A stretch of 44,480 nt of DNA. Source: Equadaptatus sp045642965. GTDB taxonomy: Bacteria; Synergistota; Synergistia; Synergistales; Synergistaceae. Made by a program: the position numbers and the translations under genes. Below the pieces are notes generated by a model. The model was not told where the DNA came from and did no database searches. It worked only from the letters and a program-made list of their open reading frames with translations. The stretch lies in the NCBI GenBank assembly GCA_045642965.1, contig JAZUJX010000029.1:1-44480 (forward strand), written 5' to 3'. Below are positions 33,023-41,501 of this stretch, in pieces (the stretch's first letter is position 1; every line of letters begins with the position of its first letter).

Positions 33023-33466
33023 CTAAGGTTCCAATCCGGCTGCTTTTTCAATTTCTTCTTTGGTGTAGAGCCTTCCGTTGTTCATACCGGGACATCTCTT
33101 AGCATAAAAATCCCATTCTGCTTTGTTTTCAAGCATGGATTTCCAAAACGGAAACTGCGCGCATTGTTTCGGGCGGACAGGATAGATTTTGCAGCGTCTT
33201 GTATTGGCGTCCTGAAATATGCAGTCGTAATTTCTTTCAGGCAGATCCTTAATGCTTTTATTGCCGCAGACATCTTCCCTGAGACAAAGCAGCGTCAGTT
33301 CCTCAACGGAAATTTTGAGATACTGCGCTATCTGCCGAATCTCGGCTTCGGAAACCCAAATATCCCCCGGATCTTTGCTGCAGCACGCTCCGCACTCTTT
33401 ACAGGAAAAACGGAGACCTCCGTCGTAAAAACGCGGACTGTTCTCCGTCTGCTGTGTATCTGACAT
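33023..33466 (-). CDS. YkgJ-family cysteine cluster protein
   Basis: This 147-residue protein belongs to the YkgJ/UPF0153 family, thought to bind iron-sulfur or zinc. The pattern is FSCKECGACCSKDPGDIWVS (about 21-40) plus later CxxxxxxxCKIYPVRPKQCAQFPFW, ending in CPG. The ATG at 33466 is one base after the mreB stop; an upstream extension would overlap mreB by more than 70 bases. Its ribosome binding site is weak (AGAAGAAAA), fitting translational coupling. Function unknown. The link to mreB is only by position. Confidence 0.86.
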   Translation of the reverse strand: MSDTQQTENSPRFYDGGLRFSCKECGACCSKDPGDIWVSEAEIRQIAQYLKISVEELTLLCLREDVCGNKSIKDLPERNYDCIFQDANTRRCKIYPVRPKQCAQFPFWKSMLENKAEWDFYAKRCPGMNNGRLYTKEEIEKAAGLEP

Positions 33467-33467
33467 A

Positions 33468-34511
33468 TTATTTTCTTCTGCTGCCGCGCCGTGTCGTTGA
33501 ATATACGGCTCCGCACTCCCTAAGCTTGTCAAGCGAATCAAGCGCTATGCCGGTACCCATAACAACGCATTCGGAAGCATCTTCGGCAACAGAGCAGGAA
33601 ATTTCAGTTTCCTTTGTAATAAGCTCCGGAAGTCCTCTCAGGTAAGCACCGCCGCCGGTGAGTATAATGCCTTTTTCGATAACGTCCGAAGAAAGCTCCG
33701 GAGGTGTTTTTTCAAGCACTCTTTTGATGGCGGATATAAGCTGACCGACAGGCTCTTCAATCGCCACGGCAATATCTGCGCTTGAAATTGACAGAGGACG
33801 GGGCAGACCGTGTATAAGGTCGCTGCCTCTGATCTCCATTGTCAGATTATCTTCGCCCGAACGGACAAAGCAGGAACCTATCTGTTTTTTGACGTCTTCA
33901 GCTGTCTGTTCGCCTATTGCAAGGTTGTACTGGCGGCGTATGTAGCGCATTATGGCTTCGTCGAATTTGTCGCCGCCTACTCGCAGCGATTCGCAGACGA
34001 CAAGTCCGCCCAAAGACGCAACGGCTATGTCCGAAGTTCCTCCGCCTATGTCAACGACCATGTTCCCGACAGGCTCGCCTATCGGAAGATGCGCACCTAT
34101 GGCAGCCGCCATTGGTTCTTCTATAAGATAGGCTTCCTTGGCGCCGACCTCAACCGCCGCCTCGAGAACAGCGCGGCGCTCAACGTTCGTCGCGCCCGCG
34201 GGAACCCCGACCATTATGCGGTGACGGACAACACGCTCAAAGCCTGAGGTTACCTTGCGGACAAATTCGCGCATCATAACCTCGGTCATTGTGTAGTCTG
34301 CAATAACGCCGTCGCGAAGCGGACGAATTGCAACCACGTTGCCCGGAGTTCTTCCTATCATAATCTTTGCGTCTTCGCCGACTGCCAGAATTTTTCCGGT
34401 ATTCTGGTCAAGCGCGACAACCGACGGCTCGCGCAGCACAATGCCTTTTCCTTTTATATATACGAGTACGGTAGCCGTTCCAAGGTCAATTCCTATGTCT
34501 CTGCTCCACAA
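33468..34511 (-). CDS. mreB: Rod shape-determining protein MreB
   Basis: This 347-residue protein is a bacterial actin that guides lateral wall synthesis. IGIDLGTATVLVYIKGKG (about 6-23) is the phosphate 1 loop. VVDIGGGTSDIAV is phosphate 2, and ILTGGGAYLRGLPEL is the adenosine-binding loop. The start is TTG at 34511, with GGGAGG upstream. The C-terminus ends in a short basic tail. No mreC or mreD follows; instead a YkgJ-family gene is coupled to it. Two MreB-type genes are common in related genomes, so this may be an Mbl-like paralog. Confidence 0.94.
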   Translation of the reverse strand: MWSRDIGIDLGTATVLVYIKGKGIVLREPSVVALDQNTGKILAVGEDAKIMIGRTPGNVVAIRPLRDGVIADYTMTEVMMREFVRKVTSGFERVVRHRIMVGVPAGATNVERRAVLEAAVEVGAKEAYLIEEPMAAAIGAHLPIGEPVGNMVVDIGGGTSDIAVASLGGLVVCESLRVGGDKFDEAIMRYIRRQYNLAIGEQTAEDVKKQIGSCFVRSGEDNLTMEIRGSDLIHGLPRPLSISSADIAVAIEEPVGQLISAIKRVLEKTPPELSSDVIEKGIILTGGGAYLRGLPELITKETEISCSVAEDASECVVMGTGIALDSLDKLRECGAVYSTTRRGSRRK

Positions 34512-34569
34512 AACTCTCAGCCTCCCTGCGTACTGGTCTGCTTATTGTACAACAAAATACGGATTTTGT

Positions 34570-35322
34570 TTAGTTAAATAGTTTTTCGCGGTAGTTTACT
34601 TTCCAAAAGAAAAGCCCGTTCGGAGGAAAAGTGCGTCCCCCGCTTTCCCTGTCCCCGTTTTCAAGCATTTCCTCTATCCATTCCGGCGGACGCTTTTTCT
34701 GCGCCACCAGTTCAAGATTGCCGAGCATAATCCGGATCATGTTCATGAGAAAGGCATTGCCCTTAACGTGCAGCCATACGAGCCTTCCTCGTCTGCAAAG
34801 CTTTACCGAATGCAGTGTCCGGACAGCGTTTTCGGGGGTTTCGTTCTTTTTGCAGAAGGCGCCGAAGTCATGCTCTCCTTCAAGACACCTGCACGCCTGC
34901 GCGGCAAGCTCCCAGTCATAGTTTCCCGCCTTAATATGGCATACAAACGGCTCAAGGTGCGGATAAACCGCCCTGCCGTGCCACATAAAATATACGTACT
35001 CACGGGAGACAGCGTCAAAGCGCGCATTAAAATTATCCGGCGCTTCCGCAACGCGCATAAACTGCACGCCCTGAGGCAGATTGGCGTTAACTGCGAGCAT
35101 GAGTTTGTCAGGTCTCCATGCCTCGTCAAGCTCAAAGCTGCACACCTGACCCTTTGCGTGCACTCCGGCGTCCGTTCTTCCTGCCCCCGTGATTTTTACG
35201 CCGCTGCCGTTCAGCAGGGACAATACTTTTTCTATTTCCTCCTGAACCGTTGAAAGCCCAGGCTGGCACTGCCAGCCGCTGAACAATCCGCCGTTGTAGC
35301 TTACCTCCGCCGCAAAATTCAT
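34570..35322 (-). CDS. truA: tRNA pseudouridine synthase A
   Basis: This 250-residue enzyme makes pseudouridine at tRNA positions 38-40. The catalytic Asp is in TGAGRTDAGVHAKGQV (about 48-63). Also present are the N-terminal VSYNGGLFSGWQ, FNARFDAVSREYVY and the C-terminal FLMNMIRIMLGNL. The ATG at 35322 has GGGAGGTG upstream. It lies 58 bp upstream of mreB, on the same strand. Confidence 0.96.
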   Translation of the reverse strand: MNFAAEVSYNGGLFSGWQCQPGLSTVQEEIEKVLSLLNGSGVKITGAGRTDAGVHAKGQVCSFELDEAWRPDKLMLAVNANLPQGVQFMRVAEAPDNFNARFDAVSREYVYFMWHGRAVYPHLEPFVCHIKAGNYDWELAAQACRCLEGEHDFGAFCKKNETPENAVRTLHSVKLCRRGRLVWLHVKGNAFLMNMIRIMLGNLELVAQKKRPPEWIEEMLENGDRESGGRTFPPNGLFFWKVNYREKLFN

Positions 35323-35449
35323 TGCGCACCTCCCGTGCAGTTCTTTAATCCGCAATTATTATTGCAGACAACAGACAAAAATTCCACCACCTAAAATCCG
35401 CTGCTTAAACAAATGCCGTAAACTGCGTGTGTTCAGCAGACAAAATTAA

Positions 35450-35474
35450 AGGAGAGCAGTTAATCTGCTCTCCT
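35450..35474 (-). terminator. Terminator of NCS2 permease
   Basis: AGGAGAGCAG (35450-35459) pairs with CTGCTCTCCT (35465-35474). On minus it is followed by TTAATTTT. It is 24 bases past the permease stop. Confidence 0.8.
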
Positions 35475-35498
35475 GCGTTGTAAATTTTCTGTTCCCGT

Positions 35499-36791
35499 TT
35501 AGAGCATGTGGTTAATGATAAACAGCGCGGTAAGAACGTACATTATCCAGCTTATTTCTTTTGCCTTGCCGGTAAAGAGCTTAAGGAAGACAAAGCTGCA
35601 GATACCGAATTCAATACCTGTGCTTATGCTGTACGCAAACGGCATCATAACCATTGCAAGAATTGCCGGGACAAAATCTGTCCAGTCCGAGAAATCCATT
35701 CTCTCAAGCCCCATAACCATGAAGATACCGACCATGATCAGGGCGGGAGCCGTCGCGCAGCCCGGAACCATGCTTACTATCGGGTTAAGGAAGGTTGCAA
35801 GAAGGAACAGAATACCGACCGTGACAGCCGTGAGACCTGTGCGTCCGCCCTGCTCGACGCCCGCCGCGGATTCGACAAACGTTGTGACCGTCGAGGTCCC
35901 GAGCACGGCGCCGCAAACCGTACCCACCGCGTCTGCCATGAGCGCGGGACCTGCTTTGGGAAGATGTCCCTTTTCGTCAAGCATGTCAACGCGGCTTGCG
36001 CAGCCGACAAGAGTTCCGACCGTATCAAAGAAATCTACGAAGAAGAAAGCAAATACTATTACCCAGAATTCCATCTTCTTAAGCATTGAGAAATCCATCT
36101 GCCAAAACGTCGGGGAAAGGCTCGGCGGCATTGCGACGATTTCCTTCGGAAGCTTTGTCACACCGAAAGGAATTCCGAGAAGCGTCACCGCAACGATTCC
36201 GATAAGAATGCTGCCCTTGACGCCCTTGTGCTGCAAAACGACCATAAGAATAAGTCCGGCAAGCGCAAGCATAAGAGGGATATTGCCCTTGAAAACTCCG
36301 AGACCAACAAGCGTTGCGGGGTTGTCTACGACAATTCCGGCGCCTCTGCACCCTATAAAGGCTATAAAGAGACCTATACCGGCTGAAATACCTATTTTAA
36401 GCGTATTCGGCAGCGAGTTGACAACCATCTGGCGTATGTTGGAAAGCGTGAGGAGTATAAAGATGATACCTTCGACAAAAACAGCCGTAAGGGCAATTTT
36501 CCATGACACACCCATCGTGAGACATACCGAATAGGTGAAATATGCGTTAAGCCCCATACTCGGAGCAAGCGCAAACGGATAGTTCGCAAGCGCAGCCATC
36601 AGGAAGCAGCCGATAGCGGCACCGAGACAGGTGGCAACAAGTACGGAGCCGAAAGGCATGCCGCTTTCGGAAAGTATTCCAGGGTTGACGACGATAATGT
36701 ACGCCATCGCCATAAACGTTGTGAGACCGGCTATGATTTCGGTTTTCGCGTCAGTGCCGTTCTCTTTGAGCTTGAAAAGTTTCTCTAACAT
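35499..36791 (-). CDS. NCS2 purine permease (AzgA/PbuG-like)
   Basis: This 430-residue protein has about 12-14 membrane segments and matches the NCS2/AzgA group of adenine, guanine and hypoxanthine permeases. The N-terminal KTEIIAGLTTFMAMAYIIVVNPGIL is spread over 18-42, and FFFVDFFDTVGTLVGCASR and LGTSTVTTFVESAAGVEQGGRTG hold the substrate-binding residues of the family. It is divergent from the purine operon, giving a salvage gene next to a synthesis operon. Substrate among purines is not certain. The ATG at 36791 has GGGGGAG upstream. No purine riboswitch is visible in the leader. Confidence 0.93.
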   Translation of the reverse strand: MLEKLFKLKENGTDAKTEIIAGLTTFMAMAYIIVVNPGILSESGMPFGSVLVATCLGAAIGCFLMAALANYPFALAPSMGLNAYFTYSVCLTMGVSWKIALTAVFVEGIIFILLTLSNIRQMVVNSLPNTLKIGISAGIGLFIAFIGCRGAGIVVDNPATLVGLGVFKGNIPLMLALAGLILMVVLQHKGVKGSILIGIVAVTLLGIPFGVTKLPKEIVAMPPSLSPTFWQMDFSMLKKMEFWVIVFAFFFVDFFDTVGTLVGCASRVDMLDEKGHLPKAGPALMADAVGTVCGAVLGTSTVTTFVESAAGVEQGGRTGLTAVTVGILFLLATFLNPIVSMVPGCATAPALIMVGIFMVMGLERMDFSDWTDFVPAILAMVMMPFAYSISTGIEFGICSFVFLKLFTGKAKEISWIMYVLTALFIINHML

Positions 36792-36814
36792 CAGTGCTTC
36801 TCCCCCTTAATTAT

Positions 36815-36824
36815 GGTGTACACC
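36815..36824. promoter_or_regulatory. GGTGTACACC palindrome in permease leader
   Basis: A perfect 10-bp palindrome lies between the -10 (36834-36839) and the permease start codon, near the expected transcription start. It may be an operator. Confidence 0.35.
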
Positions 36825-36833
36825 ACGGGTTAA

Positions 36834-36861
36834 ATTTTAATAGGTTTGTTTTGCAGGTCAA
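36834..36861 (-). promoter_or_regulatory. Promoter of NCS2 permease
   Basis: On minus, TTGACC (36856-36861), a 16-base spacer and TAAAAT (36834-36839), 43 bases before the ATG. Confidence 0.65.
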
Positions 36862-37054
36862 TACCTGACTTAAAACAGAAAATATACGCTATGTTAATTA
36901 CATTTTTAGATGTTTTAAAAATATTTTCAGCCCCGTTTAAGCCGCCGCGACGTAACCGCATGCCTCCACAGTCCGATATACGGGCAAAGGCAACGACACT
37001 GCCGTGCTGTGTTTGCCAAAAATTTCCTCACAAAAACTTCTTTAATTCAATATA
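36862..37054. other. Non-coding stretch between divergent purine genes
   Basis: No gene is supported here. An AT-rich left part is followed by a GC-rich part with an imperfect hairpin, GGCAACGACAC (36989-36999) pairing with GTGTTTGCC (37009-37017). I see no known riboswitch in it. It separates the permease promoter from the purine operon promoter. Confidence 0.5.
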
Positions 37055-37083
37055 TTGACGCCAACGCCCTTTAGAATTAAACT
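37055..37083 (+). promoter_or_regulatory. Promoter of purine operon
   Basis: TTGACG (37055-37060), a 17-base spacer and TAAACT (37078-37083) lie just upstream of the ZTP riboswitch. The -10 is only a fair match. Confidence 0.55.
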
Positions 37084-37110
37084 AATAGACAGTAAAAGTT
37101 AAGCAAAAGC

Positions 37111-37208
37111 ACCCGCGCAACCGACGGACAAGCGGAGCACCGCAGAGAAGCCCGGGTACTGTTAAAGCCGACCGTCTGGGCACATTTCTGCACTACAGAA
37201 GTGTGCCC
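37111..37208 (+). ncRNA. ZTP (pfl) riboswitch
   Basis: The 3' hallmark CCGACCGTCTGGGCA lies at 37168-37182, with CCGTC at 37172-37176. It pairs with GACGG (37123-37127) in the 5' part, which gives the pseudoknot; relative to the common GGCGG/CCGCC both sides have changed together. A GCGG/CCGC hairpin follows the 5' part (37131-37143). The expression platform is an overlapping terminator, 37178-37190 pairing with 37196-37208, then TTATTGTTT. Its left arm starts inside CTGGGCA, so ligand binding should stop the terminator and turn the operon on when ZTP/ZMP builds up. Aligned by eye. Confidence 0.87.
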
Positions 37209-37230
37209 TTATTGTTTAAGGAGGATTTCA

Positions 37231-37713
37231 ATGAAAAAAGTGGCAATCGTTATGGGCAGCGACAGCGACCTTCCGGTTCTTGAAAAAAGCGCCGCCGTCT
37301 TCAAAGAACTGGGAATACCTTACGAAGCGCACATTTATTCCGCTCACAGGACACCTGACGAGGCGCATGATTTTGCCGCAAACGCGCGCAAAAACGGCTT
37401 CGGAGCAATCATCTGCGCCGCGGGAATGGCGGCTCATCTGGCGGGGGTCGTGGCGGCGAACACGACGCTTCCCGTTATAGGCATTCCGTGCAAATCAGCG
37501 GTTTTTGACGGAATGGACGCGCTTCTTGCGACAGTCCAGATGCCCTCGGGCATACCGGTGGCAACGGTCGCCGTGAACGGCGGGGCAAATGCCGCCCTGC
37601 TCGCGGCAGAAATTCTTGCCGTTGAAGACGAAGAACTCGCGGAAAAACTTTCTACTAAACGTGCCGCCGACAAAGCAAAGGTTCTCGAAAAAGACAGTAA
37701 TATCAAGCTGTAA
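37231..37713 (+). CDS. purE: N5-carboxyaminoimidazole ribonucleotide mutase (PurE class I)
   Basis: This 160-residue protein is the class I PurE of purine synthesis and moves the carboxyl of N5-CAIR to give CAIR. GSDSDLPVLEKSA (9-21) and SAHRTPDEAHDFA (about 44-56) are the active-site segments; AAGMAAHLAGVVAANTTLPVIG is spread over the next strand-helix. No purK is in view. The ATG at 37231 has AAGGAGG upstream. It is the first gene after the ZTP riboswitch. Confidence 0.96.
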   Translation: MKKVAIVMGSDSDLPVLEKSAAVFKELGIPYEAHIYSAHRTPDEAHDFAANARKNGFGAIICAAGMAAHLAGVVAANTTLPVIGIPCKSAVFDGMDALLATVQMPSGIPVATVAVNGGANAALLAAEILAVEDEELAEKLSTKRAADKAKVLEKDSNIKL

Positions 37714-37753
37714 GCAATTTATTTATTATTCTATACAAAAAGGGGAAATAAAA

Positions 37754-38434
37754 ATGAACAAAGTGTACTCCGGCAAAACAAAAGACGTATTCTCACTTGA
37801 CAACGGGAACTATCTCCTCAAGTTCAAGGACGACTGCACGGGCAAAGACGGCGTTTTTGATCCGGGCGAAAATTCGGTTGGACTTAAAATCGACGGCGTC
37901 GGCGACGTCAATCTCCGCATGTCGATTTACTTCTTTGAAAAAATAAACACTGCTGGCATCCGCACTCATTACGTAAACGCGAACCTTGCGGACACGACGA
38001 TGGAAGTTCTGCCCGCAAAAGTTTTCGGACACGGGCTTGAAGTCATCTGCCGTTACAAAGCGGTAGGCAGTTTCTTCCGCCGTTACGGCGAATATATTGA
38101 AGAAGGCGCGGATCTCCCCGCATACGTTGAAACGACCTTCAAGGACGACGCCAAGGGTGATCCGCTTGTTACGAAAGACGCTCTCGTTGCTCTTAACGTA
38201 ATGTCCGAACGTCAGTACGACGACATTAAGGAAATGACTCAGAAAATAACGAAAATCGTAGCGGACGACCTTGCTGAAAAAGGTCTCGTACTCTACGATA
38301 TCAAATTTGAATACGGCTACGACGCAGACGGAAACGTCATGCTTATTGACGAAATCGCATCAGGAAACATGCGCGTCTACAAAGACGGAAAATATATCGA
38401 CCCTATGACGCTTTCAAAACTTTTCTTCGCGTAG
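37754..38434 (+). CDS. purC: SAICAR synthetase
   Basis: This 226-residue ATP-dependent enzyme joins aspartate to CAIR. The N-terminal YSGKTKDVFSLDNGNYLLKF, split around residue 5-24, is a variant of the usual Y-x-GK-(A/T)-K motif. RYKAVGSFFRRYGEYIEEG and LIDEIASGNMRVYKDGKY are further active-site segments. It is slightly shorter than the typical 235-240. The ATG at 37754 has AGGGGAAA upstream. Adjacent to purF with four bases between. Confidence 0.95.
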   Translation: MNKVYSGKTKDVFSLDNGNYLLKFKDDCTGKDGVFDPGENSVGLKIDGVGDVNLRMSIYFFEKINTAGIRTHYVNANLADTTMEVLPAKVFGHGLEVICRYKAVGSFFRRYGEYIEEGADLPAYVETTFKDDAKGDPLVTKDALVALNVMSERQYDDIKEMTQKITKIVADDLAEKGLVLYDIKFEYGYDADGNVMLIDEIASGNMRVYKDGKYIDPMTLSKLFFA

Positions 38435-38438
38435 GCTG

Positions 38439-39863
38439 ATGGGAGGCTTTTTCGGAGCGGTATCAAACCGCGACATTGTATATGACGTATTTTTCGGGAC
38501 GGACTACCACAGTCATCTCGGCACGAACAATGCCGGAATGACTGTGTGGGGAAAAGAAAAAGGCTTTCAGCGGCAGATACATTCCATTTCCGACACGCCG
38601 TTCCGCGCCAAATTCGAGCCTGACCTTGCGGACTTTGAGGGCAGCTGCGCGTTCGGCTGCATAAGCGATTCCGAGCCCCAGCCTCTGCTTGTGCGCTCGC
38701 ATCTCGGAATCTACGCCCTGGCCACGGTCGGCTTAATAAATAATGCCGATGAACTGATCAATCAGTATTTCAGCGATCACGGACATCAGTTCATGGCTAT
38801 GAGCTCGGGAAAAGTGAACTCCACCGAACTCGTCGCCGCGCTTATCAACACGCGCGACAATCTTGTTGACGGCATACGCCACGTTCAGGAAGCGGTGGAC
38901 GGAAGCATGACGCTGCTGATAATAACCGATAAAGGCGAGCTTATTGCGGCGCGCGACAAATTTGGCAGACTGCCCGTAATAATCGGCAGGAACGCGGACG
39001 GATACTGCGCCACCTTTGAATCCTTCGCCGCGGAAAAGGTCGGCTACGGCATAGAGCGCGAGCTTGGCCCGGCTGAAATTGTCAAACTTACGCCCGACGA
39101 ATTGACGGTTTTGTCCCCCGCAGGCAGCGACATGAAAATATGCGCTTTTCTGTGGACGTATTTCGGCTATCCGAATTCTAACTACGAGGGGAAAAACGTT
39201 GAGGTAATGCGCTACAGAAACGGTGAAATAATGGCGCGCAACGAAAAGGAAGCAGGACTGCTTCCGGACGTTGACATGGTCGCCGGGGTGCCCGATTCCG
39301 GAATACCCCATGCAATCGGCTACGCGTACAAAAGTGGGAAACCCTTCGCAAGACCGTTTATAAAATACACGCCCACCTGGCTGCGCTCCTTTATGCCCAC
39401 CAAACAGAAGACCCGCAATCAGGTCGCAAAAATGAAGCAGATACCAGTTCCGGAGCTTATTAAGGACAAAAAGCTTCTGTTCGTCGACGATTCCATAGTG
39501 CGCGGCACACAGCTCCGCGAAACCGTAAGATTTCTTTACGAGACCGGAGCGAAAGAGGTTCATCTGCGTTCTGCCTGCCCTCCGCTGATGTACAGCTGCA
39601 AATATATCAATTTCTCGCGCGGAAATTCGGAAATGGATCTGCTGGCACGGCGCATAGTTCAGGAGCTTGAGGGCGACGAAGGACACAACCACCTTGACGA
39701 ATATGCCGACGGAAGCTGCGAACGCGGACGCTGCCTGCTTAAAACGATCTGCGAAAAGCTCGGCTTTACGTCGCTTGAATATCAGTCGCTTGACGGAATG
39801 CTCGAAGCCATCGGGCTTGACAAAGACAAAGTGTGCACCTATTGCTGGACAGGAAAGGAATAG
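38439..39863 (+). CDS. purF: Amidophosphoribosyltransferase, glutaminase cysteine missing
   Basis: This 474-residue protein is PurF-like and would make phosphoribosylamine from PRPP. The C-terminal PRTase half is intact, with the PRPP loop VDDSIVRGTQ (349-358) and cysteines placed like the Fe-S ligands (Cys235, Cys387, Cys466, Cys469). The N-terminus is MGGFFGAV, where the active form reads MCG(I/V)FG: the nucleophile Cys is Gly. Further glutaminase markers (the RGQ-x-SAG and RYST-TG segments) are replaced by HLGTNNAGM and CISDSEPQP. So the glutaminase half looks degenerate. I recall this Cys-less clade in gut Bacteroidetes and Clostridia but could not confirm. It may use free ammonia or a separate glutaminase. 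Confidence 0.9.
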   Translation: MGGFFGAVSNRDIVYDVFFGTDYHSHLGTNNAGMTVWGKEKGFQRQIHSISDTPFRAKFEPDLADFEGSCAFGCISDSEPQPLLVRSHLGIYALATVGLINNADELINQYFSDHGHQFMAMSSGKVNSTELVAALINTRDNLVDGIRHVQEAVDGSMTLLIITDKGELIAARDKFGRLPVIIGRNADGYCATFESFAAEKVGYGIERELGPAEIVKLTPDELTVLSPAGSDMKICAFLWTYFGYPNSNYEGKNVEVMRYRNGEIMARNEKEAGLLPDVDMVAGVPDSGIPHAIGYAYKSGKPFARPFIKYTPTWLRSFMPTKQKTRNQVAKMKQIPVPELIKDKKLLFVDDSIVRGTQLRETVRFLYETGAKEVHLRSACPPLMYSCKYINFSRGNSEMDLLARRIVQELEGDEGHNHLDEYADGSCERGRCLLKTICEKLGFTSLEYQSLDGMLEAIGLDKDKVCTYCWTGKE

Positions 39864-39866
39864 ACC

Positions 39867-40904
39867 ATGAGCAAATCATTCTCAGCGGCATACGCCGCTG
39901 CCGGCGTTGACATCGAAGCAGGCTACGAAGGCGTAAAACTTATGAAGAAGCACGTCGAACGTACCTTCATTCCCGGCGTTGTTTCCGACATCGGAGGCTT
40001 CGGGGGGCTTTTCGCGCCTCAGCTTTCGGGAATGAAAGAGCCGGTTCTCGTTTCGGGAACCGACGGCGTGGGCACCAAACAGCGCATTGCACAGCTGCTA
40101 GGAAAGCACGATACGGTAGGTATCGACTGCGTTGCTATGTGCGTGAACGACATAGTATGCTGCGGCGCAAAACCGATTTTCTTCCTTGATTACATCGCCA
40201 TCGGCAAAAACGAGCCCGAAAAGGTCGCGGAGCTCGTTTCCGGCGTTGCGGAAGGCTGTGTTCAGGCAGGCTGCGCGCTGATCGGCGGCGAAACGGCGGA
40301 ACATCCGGGCACGATGCAGCCTGACGATTACGACCTTGCGGGCTTCTCCGTAGGAATAGTTGATAAAGAAAAGGTTCTTGACAAGAATAAAATGTGCGCC
40401 GGAGACGTCGTTATAGCACTTCCTTCAAGCGGTATCCACTCAAACGGCTACTCCCTGGTGCGCAAAATTTTTGACGTTGAAAACGCAGACCTCGGACAGC
40501 ACTTTGACGAACTGGGCACGACGCTCGGCGAGGCACTTCTCACGCCGACAAAAATTTACGTACAGCAACTGCTCGCGGCAATCGAAGTTTCCGACGTCCA
40601 CGGCGTAAGCCACATAACGGGCGGCGGCTTCTACGAAAACATACCGCGCTGCATACCCGACGGGCTCGGCGCAAAAATTGAGAAAGCGGCAATAAAGACA
40701 CCAGCGATTTTCAAGCTTCTGCAGAGCAAAGGAAACGTTGACGAACGCGACATGTTCAATACCTACAATATGGGCGTGGGAATGAGCCTCGTCGTGTCTC
40801 GGGATACAGCTGACAAAGCCCTCGACGCTCTGAGAGCGGCGGGAGAGAACGCGTACGTCATCGGCGAAATTGAAAAATCGGAGGAGAAGATAGCGATATG
40901 TTAA
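39867..40904 (+). CDS. purM: AIR synthetase (PurM)
   Basis: This 345-residue enzyme closes the imidazole ring, FGAM to AIR. SGTDGVGTKQRIAQ, the MCVNDIVCCGAKPIFFLDY segment, GGETAEHPG and SSGIHSNGYSLVRK are typical PurM motifs. Its ATG lies three bases after the purF stop. It overlaps the next gene by seven bases. Confidence 0.96.
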   Translation: MSKSFSAAYAAAGVDIEAGYEGVKLMKKHVERTFIPGVVSDIGGFGGLFAPQLSGMKEPVLVSGTDGVGTKQRIAQLLGKHDTVGIDCVAMCVNDIVCCGAKPIFFLDYIAIGKNEPEKVAELVSGVAEGCVQAGCALIGGETAEHPGTMQPDDYDLAGFSVGIVDKEKVLDKNKMCAGDVVIALPSSGIHSNGYSLVRKIFDVENADLGQHFDELGTTLGEALLTPTKIYVQQLLAAIEVSDVHGVSHITGGGFYENIPRCIPDGLGAKIEKAAIKTPAIFKLLQSKGNVDERDMFNTYNMGVGMSLVVSRDTADKALDALRAAGENAYVIGEIEKSEEKIAIC

Positions 40905-41500
40905 ACGACCTTGTAAGCGGAATTATTTCCGGTATTTTAATCTCTCTCGGAGGCGGCGTTTTTCTCGCGTGCGAAAACAAAATCGCCGGTTCCGTCTTCT
41001 TCGCCGTTGCCCTGCTCTGTATCTGCATGCTCGGCTATTACCTTTACACAGGCAAAATCTGCTTCATGCTTGAAAAGCATGACAAAGCCGCATGGCAGCT
41101 CCTGATACTCTGCATAATAGGCAACGCAATAGGCACCTTCGTCTGCGGCAGACTGCTCGCTTACGCGGTTCCGAACATGCAGGAGACGGCCTCCGCTATC
41201 TGCGCGGCAAAGCTTAACCAGCTTCCGTTTCAGACCGTAATACGCGGGGCGTTCTGCGGAATACTCATATATCTTGCGGTAATAATTTTCAGACAGAACA
41301 GAAACATTTCCGGCATAGTCTACTGCATACCGGTATTTATTCTCAGCGGCTACGAACACTCGATAGCCGATATGTTCTATTTTGCGGCGGCTGGGAGTTT
41401 TGGCGCACCCTCGCTGATTTTCATTCTGCTCGTGGTATTGGGCAACAGCATAGGCGGACTGCTTATTCCGTTCCTCAACCTCGCGCTTAAGGAGAAATAG
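40898..41500 (+). CDS. Formate/nitrite transporter family protein
   Basis: This 200-residue membrane protein has about six membrane segments and fits the FNT (FocA/NirC) pentameric channel family. The best marker is GYEHSIADMFYFAAAG (about 150-165), close to the FNT signature with His; GNAIGTFVCGRLL and LGNSIGGLLIPFLNL resemble the FNT half-helix repeats. It is shorter than FocA (about 280). It overlaps purM by seven bases and purN starts one base after it, so it is a true operon member. Formate is the likely cargo, since it feeds formyl-THF used by PurN and AICAR transformylase. GGAGGAG precedes the ATG. Confidence 0.8.
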   Translation: MLNDLVSGIISGILISLGGGVFLACENKIAGSVFFAVALLCICMLGYYLYTGKICFMLEKHDKAAWQLLILCIIGNAIGTFVCGRLLAYAVPNMQETASAICAAKLNQLPFQTVIRGAFCGILIYLAVIIFRQNRNISGIVYCIPVFILSGYEHSIADMFYFAAAGSFGAPSLIFILLVVLGNSIGGLLIPFLNLALKEK

Positions 41501-41501
41501 A

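Noticed and set aside
36792..36960. Guanine/adenine riboswitch before the NCS2 permease
   Set aside because: No conserved purine aptamer loops (TATA..., ATCC..., kissing GG/CC) could be found on minus.
38733..39692. Long minus-strand frame opposite purF
   Set aside because: It is antisense to a conserved PRTase domain; no family resemblance and no start signal.
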